NCBI GenBank assembly: GCA_036555065.1
Contig: DATBLZ010000166.1
Coordinates: forward strand, 1-64,000
DNA length: 64,000 bases
Direction of reading: 5' to 3'
From: DATBLZ01 sp036555065
Lineage (GTDB): Bacteria > Pseudomonadota > Gammaproteobacteria > Steroidobacterales > Rariloculaceae
Shown here: positions 58,707 through 64,000 of the stretch, one piece after another
Layout of the letters: every line of letters begins with the position of its first letter
Numbering within the stretch: position 1 is the stretch's first letter
Translations under genes and position numbers: made by a program
Notes under the pieces: generated by a model
What the model saw: only the letters and a program-made list of their open reading frames with translations
The model's database searches: none
What the model was told of the DNA's origin: nothing

Positions 58707-60183
58707 GGCGGCGTGTTTCGATGCGGCCGTCGGCAATCTCGGCAACGTTCGTGTAGTCGATATCGAGAGCCCCCGTGTGCGAGACGCACACGAGCTGGAG
58801 CCCGCTCGCCATCGCTGCTGTGAGAACGCGGCAGACGAGCGAGCGCGTGGCCGCGTCGAGGCCTTGCCAGGGCTCGTCGAGCAGCAGTAAACGCGGCCGG
58901 TTGATGAGCGAGCGCGCAAGGAGCACACAATGCATCTGACCGTAGGAGAGCGTCGTTAGCGGCCGAGCTGCGAAATTCTCGAGCGCGAACCGCTCGAGCA
59001 GCTCGCGCGTCGCGTCTTCTTCGTCGGCCGCGAGCCTGCGCGTGAGGCCGATACTCGAGTCGAGGCCCGACGCAATGCACTCGCGAACCGTTGCCGCGTA
59101 TCGGTACTCCGCCTGCAGCTCCGCCGAGACGTAGCCGATCTGCCGACGCAACCGCCAGACGTTGGGCCAACCGTCGCGGCTGGCGCCGCTCCGACGAGAA
59201 TCCCGGCTGCTCCCACGCGGGTCTTCGAGGGCCGGCCACCGCAACGTCCCGCCGCGCGCGGGGCGCAATTGGCCGTGAAGAAGTCTGAGAAAAGTGGTCT
59301 TGCCCGCTCCGTTCCTGCCGGTGATGAGCCAGTGCTCGCCGGATTCGAGCCGCCAGCACACGTCTGCGAGAATGCGGCGGCCGCCGAGCCAAACGTCCGC
59401 GTGCTCCATCTCGACGAGCGCCGGCTCCGAGCTAGACGCGCGCGCATTGAAAGCATGCGTTCCGTGCTCGGTCGTTGCGGCGCCTGCGCCCACGAATTGC
59501 GCACGTGAGCCGCGCGCCGCGATGGCGCCGGCGGCGAGCATGAGCACGTCGCTCACGGCTCCCGGCAGATCGCCGGCTGCGTGCGCGGAAATCACGACCG
59601 CCGTCGTCGCCGCGGCGCGCGCGATGAGCTCGTTCAAGTCGGCGCGAGCGCTGGCGTCGAGCCCGCTCGCAGGCTCGTCGAGCAGCAAAATGCGCGGCGC
59701 GAACGCGAGCGCACGCGCGATGAGCACGCGCCGCTGCTCGCCGCGCGAGAGCTCGAGGAAGCGCCGCGCGGCGAGGTGGCCGAGCTTGAGCTCCTGCAAG
59801 AGCGCGCCGACGCGATTGCGGTCGGTTGCCGCGGCGTTCCGGCGTGGAATGTCGGTGCGCGTCGTCCCCGAAAGCACGACGTCCTCGACCCTGAAGTTCC
59901 AGCCGCGGCCGACGTAGCGATCCTGGAGCTCGTGCCCGACGAGCGTGATGGCGCGGCGCGCTTCGACGGCGTCGCTCTGTGGGCCCCGACCGAAATCGTA
60001 GGTGCGCGAGCCTCGGTGCGGCGCCGGCCAGAGCTCGCCGGCGACGAGGGCGAGAAACGTGGATTTGCCGCTGCCATTCGCGCCGATGACGCCCCAGCAC
60101 GTGCCGGGCTCGAGCCGCCAATCGATGCCGCGCAGGATCGTCGTACCGGCGATTTTCACATCGACATTGTCGAGTTGGACCAT
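58624..60183 (-). CDS. Tandem ABC ATPase, ModF-like
   Basis: A 519-residue protein with two ABC ATPase domains, started at ATG 60183. Domain 1 has Walker A GANGSGKST, signature LSRGEQ and Walker B LLLLDEPASGLD; domain 2 has Walker A GRNGAGKTT, signature LSYGQM and Walker B LLLLDEPWQGLD. The layout and phrases such as SGEHWLITGRNGAGKTTFL and IGYVSAELQAEYR resemble E. coli ModF, named for its link to molybdate genes but of unproved function. No permease or mod gene adjoins. The C-terminus is a low-complexity tail lying over the MerC gene. Confidence 0.85.
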   Translation of the reverse strand: MVQLDNVDVKIAGTTILRGIDWRLEPGTCWGVIGANGSGKSTFLALVAGELWPAPHRGSRTYDFGRGPQSDAVEARRAITLVGHELQDRYVGRGWNFRVEDVVLSGTTRTDIPRRNAAATDRNRVGALLQELKLGHLAARRFLELSRGEQRRVLIARALAFAPRILLLDEPASGLDASARADLNELIARAAATTAVVISAHAAGDLPGAVSDVLMLAAGAIAARGSRAQFVGAGAATTEHGTHAFNARASSSEPALVEMEHADVWLGGRRILADVCWRLESGEHWLITGRNGAGKTTFLRLLHGQLRPARGGTLRWPALEDPRGSSRDSRRSGASRDGWPNVWRLRRQIGYVSAELQAEYRYAATVRECIASGLDSSIGLTRRLAADEEDATRELLERFALENFAARPLTTLSYGQMHCVLLARSLINRPRLLLLDEPWQGLDAATRSLVCRVLTAAMASGLQLVCVSHTGALDIDYTNVAEIADGRIETRRLRCAGGAGEPRGSSASGRPRERDCRAR

Positions 60184-60237
60184 GGCTCGTTGCTTGTGCC
60201 GCGGCACGCTGCGCGCGAGTACATTAACATCCCTCCC

Positions 60238-61227
60238 ATGCAGAACGTCGTGCCGACGATCGATGACGTTGTGGCGGCGAGTCAGCGGCTCGGCGGCTGG
60301 CTTCTCGATACACCCGTGCTCGAGTCGGAGCAGCTCAACGAGCTTTGCGGCGTGCGCGTTCTCGTCAAGGCCGAATCCCTGCAGCTCGGCGGCAGTTTCA
60401 AGATCCGCGGTGCATTGAATCGCATGCTTTCCTTGAGCTACGACGAGCGGCGGAACGGCGTCGTTGCCTATTCATCGGGGAATCACGCTCAGGCCGTCGC
60501 GCTCGCCGCGAAGTGGTTGGGCGTGCGCGCCACGGTCGTCATGCCAAAAGATGCGCCCGAGACGAAGACGCAGCGCGCGCGGGAGCTCGGCGCGGAAATC
60601 GTCTCCTACGATCGCTACCGCGACGATCGGGAGAAGATGGCCGGCGACATCGTCGCGGCGCGCGGGGCCGTGCTCGTGCCGCCGTTCGACCACGCCGACG
60701 TGGTCGCGGGCCAGGGGACCGTGGGTCTCGAGCTTGCGGCTGCCGCGCGCGCGCGCAACATCGAGCTCAAGGACGTCTACGTGCCGTGCAGCGGCGGCGG
60801 ACTCGTCGCCGGGTGCGCACTTGCGCTCCGCGCCGCGTATCGCGACTGCGCCGTCCATGCCGTCGAGCCCGAAGGCTATGACGACATGGCGAAGTCGCTC
60901 GCCGCGGGCACGCGGCAGTTCGTCGGCCCGTCACGGCGAACGGTTTGCGATGCCCTGCAGGCCGCAGCACCCGGCGCCATTCCGTTTGCGATCGCGAAGG
61001 ACCTGCTTGCCGGGGGCGTCAGCGTCGACGACGGCGAGGTCATGCGCGCGGTCGCCTTTGCAGCGACTCACCTCAAGCTCGTTGCCGAGCCTTCGGGCGC
61101 CGTCGGACTTGCCGCCGTGCTCAAGCAACCGCGGCGCTCCTCCGGGGCGATCGCGATCGTCGTCAGCGGCGGCAACGTCGACGCCAGCCTGCTGCGTCGC
61201 GCGCTCGATGCGCACCCGAACGTCTAA
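60238..61227 (+). CDS. Threonine/serine dehydratase-like PLP enzyme
   Basis: A 329-residue fold-type II PLP enzyme from ATG 60238. The PLP lysine lies in LQLGGSFKIRGALN, the substrate/phosphate loop is YSSGNHAQAVAL, and the glycine loop is PCSGGGLVAGCAL. The length, without a C-terminal ACT domain, fits catabolic threonine dehydratase or serine racemase rather than biosynthetic IlvA. It starts 54 bases from the divergent ModF-like gene. An amino-acid-oxidising enzyme gene follows, so a role in amino-acid breakdown is likely. Confidence 0.87.
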   Translation: MQNVVPTIDDVVAASQRLGGWLLDTPVLESEQLNELCGVRVLVKAESLQLGGSFKIRGALNRMLSLSYDERRNGVVAYSSGNHAQAVALAAKWLGVRATVVMPKDAPETKTQRARELGAEIVSYDRYRDDREKMAGDIVAARGAVLVPPFDHADVVAGQGTVGLELAAAARARNIELKDVYVPCSGGGLVAGCALALRAAYRDCAVHAVEPEGYDDMAKSLAAGTRQFVGPSRRTVCDALQAAAPGAIPFAIAKDLLAGGVSVDDGEVMRAVAFAATHLKLVAEPSGAVGLAAVLKQPRRSSGAIAIVVSGGNVDASLLRRALDAHPNV

Positions 61228-61289
61228 ATGGACCATAATAGCGACGCGCTGTCGGTCCGCGGGGTGGGGCACTGGGCTTAGGCGTTCGA

Positions 61290-64000
61290 ATGCAGCTACG
61301 TAACATCAGCAGCCTAGACGAGTGCTACCGGTTCGAATCGGACACGCTTTATCTCACGGGACTGCAGGCACTCGTACGCTTGCTGTTGATGCAGCGACGC
61401 CGCGATGCGGCCGCAGGCCTCGACACTGCGGGCTTCGTCTCCGGCTACCGCGGGTCGCCGCTCGGCGGCCTCGATCGCGAGCTCTGGCGCGCTCGCCAGT
61501 TTCTCGAGCCCGCGAGCATTCGCTTCCAGCCCGGGCTCAACGAGGACCTCGCCGCAACGTCGATTTGGGGCACGCAGCAAGTCGGCCTATTCCCGGGCAG
61601 CCGCCACGACGGCGTCTTTGCGCTCTGGTACGGCAAAGGCCCGGGCGTGGATCGCTCGGGCGACGCATTCAAGCACGGTAACGCGGCCGGCACGGCCAAG
61701 TACGGCGGTGTGCTCGTCGCTGCAGGCGACGACCACACGTGCAAGTCTTCGACTCTGCCGCATCAGAGCGAGTACGCGTTCATCGACGCGATGATGCCGG
61801 TTTTGAACCCGGCCGACGTCCAGGAGCTCGTCGATCTCGGCATACTCGGGTTCGCGCTCTCGCGCTTCAGCGGCTGCTGGGTCGGATTCAAGGTCATCCA
61901 AGAGACAGCCGACGCAACGCAGACCGTTGCGCTCGCGCGCGCCGAGGTCCGCATTCTGACGCCCGAGCTCGAGATGCCTCCGGGCGGGCTCAACATTCGC
62001 TGGCCGGACCCGCCGAACGATCAGGAATTCCGCCTGCAACGCTACAAGCTCAATGCGGCGCTCGCCTTCGCACGCGCGAACCAAATGAATCGCACCGTCA
62101 TCGACTCGCGAGCGCCAGAGCTCGGTATCGTGACGACGGGCAAGGCGCACCTCGACGTGCTCCAGGCGCTCGAGGATCTCGGGATCTCGCGGCGCCGGGC
62201 CGGGGAGATCGGCATCAAGCTCTTCAAGGTCGGCATGAGCTGGCCGCTCGAGCCCGACGGCATTCGCGCGTTCGCCGAGGGGCTTCCCGAGATCATCGTC
62301 GTCGAGGAGAAACGCGGCGTCGTCGAGAGCCAGCTCAAGGAGCAGCTCTACAACTGGCAGGCGCGGCTGCGCCCGCTGATCATCGGCAAGCAAGACGAGC
62401 AGGGCGAATGGATCCTGCCGCCGAGCGGCGAGCTCACGCCGGCGCGCATTGCGCGCGTGCTCGCACGGCGCATGGAAAGGTTCTATTCGAGCCCCGACGT
62501 CGCCGAGCGCGTGCGTTTTCTGGAGCTCCAGGAGAAACACCTGGCCGCCATTCCCAGGGATACGCGCCGGCTCCCGCACTTCTGCTCCGGTTGCCCGCAC
62601 AACACCTCGACGCGCGTGCCCGAAGGCAGCCGCGCGATCGCCGGAATCGGCTGCCATTACATGGCTGCCTGGATGGACCGCGACACGATCACGTTCACGC
62701 AGATGGGCGGCGAAGGCGTCACGTGGATCGGTCAAGCGCCTTTCACGACGACGCCGCACGTGTTTCAGAACTTGGGCGACGGCACGTACGCGCATTCGGG
62801 GCTGCTCGCGATTCGTGCCGCCGTCGCTGCGGGCGTCAACATCACTTACAAGATTCTCTTCAACGATGCGGTCGCGATGACGGGTGGGCAGCCTGTCGAA
62901 GGGGGCTTCACGGTCGCGAATGTCGCGCAGCAGCTCGTTGCCGAAGGCGTAGCACCCATCATGATCGTCAGCGACGATCCCGAGAAGCACGCCGGCAACC
63001 GCGAGCTGCCGGGCAGCGTGTCGGTGCACGACCGCCGCGAGCTCGATCGGCTCCAGCGCGAGCTCCGCGAGAAGCCGGGCGTCTCGGCGATCATTTACGA
63101 CCAGACGTGCGCCGCGGAGCTGAGGCGCAAGCGCAAGCGCGGCATCGTGGCTGCGCCGAATCGGCGCGTCGTCATCAACGATCTCGTCTGCGAAGGCTGC
63201 GGTGATTGCAACGTCCAGTCGAACTGCCTTTCCGTGATGGCGCACGAGACCGAGTTCGGGCGCAAGCGGCACATCAACCAATCCGCGTGCAACCAGGACT
63301 TCAGCTGCTTGGAAGGGTTCTGCCCGAGCTTCGTGACGCTCGAAGGCGCGACGCGCAACCCGCCACGGCCGCTCGCGGGCGAAATGCTGCCGAACCTGCC
63401 GGCGCCGACGCCCGCCGACTTAGGCTCCGCCTACAACATTTTGATCGCCGGCATCGGTGGCACGGGAGTCGTCACGGCGAGCGGGCTCATCGGTCTTGCC
63501 GCGCACCTCGAAGGCAGGGTCGTGCTGCAGCTCGATCAGACGGGTCTTGCGCAGCGTTTCGGCGCGGTGCTTTCGCACGTGCGCATCGCCGCCGACCGCG
63601 AGCGCGTCCACGGCATGCGCACGCCGGCGGGGCACGTCGATCTTCTGCTCGGCGCCGACCTCATGGTGGCCGCCGACACCGACTCGCTCTCCATGCTCGC
63701 GCCGGACCGTTCGACGGTCATCGTCAACACGCACGAGGAGATGCCGCCGAACTTTATTCGCGATCGCGATTTTCAGTTTCCGAGCGCGCTGCTGCTGGAT
63801 GAGCTCCGCAGCCGTTGCCGCGCGGATCGGCTTTACAAAATCGAAGCCACGCGGCTCGCGTCGGCGCTGCTCGGCGACAGCATAGGCGCCAACGTTTTCA
63901 TGCTCGGGTTCGCGTTTCAACGAGGTCTGTTGCCGCTGACTGGCGCATCGCTCTATCGCGCACTCGAGCTCTATGGGGTCAACGTCACCGAGAATAAGCT
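61290..64000 (+). CDS. Indolepyruvate ferredoxin oxidoreductase, fused alpha/beta (3' end outside)
   Basis: At least 903 codons from ATG 61290, open to the window edge. The N-terminus is the TPP-dependent alpha part (TGLQALVRLLLMQRRRDA, GYRGSPLGGLDRELW, GDDHTCKSSTLPHQSEYAF). An HFCSGCPHNTST cysteine motif and the TPP-binding GGEGVTWIGQAPF follow near residues 430-490. A ferredoxin-like cluster region has CEGCGDCNVQSNC and further cysteines to about residue 690, and the beta (IorB-like) part begins at NILIAGIGGTGVVTASGL. It oxidises aryl pyruvates to acyl-CoA in amino-acid breakdown. The single-chain form is usual in proteobacteria. No frame break is seen. Confidence 0.92.
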   Translation, partial: MQLRNISSLDECYRFESDTLYLTGLQALVRLLLMQRRRDAAAGLDTAGFVSGYRGSPLGGLDRELWRARQFLEPASIRFQPGLNEDLAATSIWGTQQVGLFPGSRHDGVFALWYGKGPGVDRSGDAFKHGNAAGTAKYGGVLVAAGDDHTCKSSTLPHQSEYAFIDAMMPVLNPADVQELVDLGILGFALSRFSGCWVGFKVIQETADATQTVALARAEVRILTPELEMPPGGLNIRWPDPPNDQEFRLQRYKLNAALAFARANQMNRTVIDSRAPELGIVTTGKAHLDVLQALEDLGISRRRAGEIGIKLFKVGMSWPLEPDGIRAFAEGLPEIIVVEEKRGVVESQLKEQLYNWQARLRPLIIGKQDEQGEWILPPSGELTPARIARVLARRMERFYSSPDVAERVRFLELQEKHLAAIPRDTRRLPHFCSGCPHNTSTRVPEGSRAIAGIGCHYMAAWMDRDTITFTQMGGEGVTWIGQAPFTTTPHVFQNLGDGTYAHSGLLAIRAAVAAGVNITYKILFNDAVAMTGGQPVEGGFTVANVAQQLVAEGVAPIMIVSDDPEKHAGNRELPGSVSVHDRRELDRLQRELREKPGVSAIIYDQTCAAELRRKRKRGIVAAPNRRVVINDLVCEGCGDCNVQSNCLSVMAHETEFGRKRHINQSACNQDFSCLEGFCPSFVTLEGATRNPPRPLAGEMLPNLPAPTPADLGSAYNILIAGIGGTGVVTASGLIGLAAHLEGRVVLQLDQTGLAQRFGAVLSHVRIAADRERVHGMRTPAGHVDLLLGADLMVAADTDSLSMLAPDRSTVIVNTHEEMPPNFIRDRDFQFPSALLLDELRSRCRADRLYKIEATRLASALLGDSIGANVFMLGFAFQRGLLPLTGASLYRALELYGVNVTENK

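Overview
The window is high-GC DNA (about two thirds G+C by eye), densely coded on both strands, from a Gram-negative bacterium. A single-chain PurL, a DUF1820 gene directly before it, a complete arn lipid A operon, TonB-type receptors, a glnK-amtB pair with a sigma-54 promoter and a LexA box of the TACTG-N10-CAGTA type all fit a gammaproteobacterium, perhaps near the Xanthomonadales/Nevskiales/Steroidobacterales. That placement is inference from gene content only. There are no insertion sequences, phage genes, CRISPR arrays or rRNA genes. One tRNA gene, tRNA-Ser(CGA), is present.

Region by region: 1-0.9 kb holds the start of an MFS transporter and a VIT-like membrane protein. 1.0-3.9 kb is a four-gene cassette (thioredoxin-like, DUF4266 lipoprotein, DUF3570 outer-membrane protein, ApbE flavin transferase). 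3.9-9.5 kb has a DUF5916-type outer-membrane protein and, divergently, an ECF sigma factor with a HEAT-repeat anti-sigma factor and two secreted DUF4097-like beta-repeat proteins. 9.7-14.0 kb is a second ECF sigma/FecR/TonB-dependent receptor triplet. 14.1-25.9 kb is an envelope-lipid region: CmoA-like and ICMT-like methyltransferases, an LpxL-type acyltransferase, arnBCADTEF and a BamA/TamA-like barrel. 25.9-29.2 kb has the tRNA, a CDF metal exporter, crcB, DUF190 and an orphan T6SS-type FHA protein. 29.3-33.6 kb is DUF1820-purL.

33.6-40.6 kb (minus strand) has a cytochrome c/sugar dehydrogenase, a small secreted protein, and a GntR/YtrA-controlled set of two ABC-2 exporters, one of whose ATPases is fused to an acyltransferase-3 domain. 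40.9-50.8 kb is a roughly 10 kb co-directional cluster: a thioredoxin-like protein, two large TPR proteins, a TPR lipoprotein, small secreted proteins and an ExbB-ExbD-ExbD-TonB/AgmX-like set, which looks like an energised trans-envelope machine of unknown purpose. 50.8-53.5 kb has hisN, a HAD phosphatase and a PA0069-type radical SAM gene behind a LexA box. 54.0-56.7 kb is a TorF-like porin-glnK-amtB operon behind a sigma-54 promoter with NtrC-type sites. 56.8-64 kb has a putative barrel protein, an SDR, MerC, a ModF-like ATPase, a threonine dehydratase and the 5' part of a fused indolepyruvate ferredoxin oxidoreductase.

Four copies of a short REP-like palindromic repeat (around 27.76, 33.57, 41.46 and 56.75 kb) lie between genes. 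The strongest leads are the DUF3570 protein, which carries a match to the flavinylation motif used by ApbE enzymes and is encoded next to an ApbE; the TPR/ExbBD/AgmX cluster; and the acyltransferase-ABC fusion.
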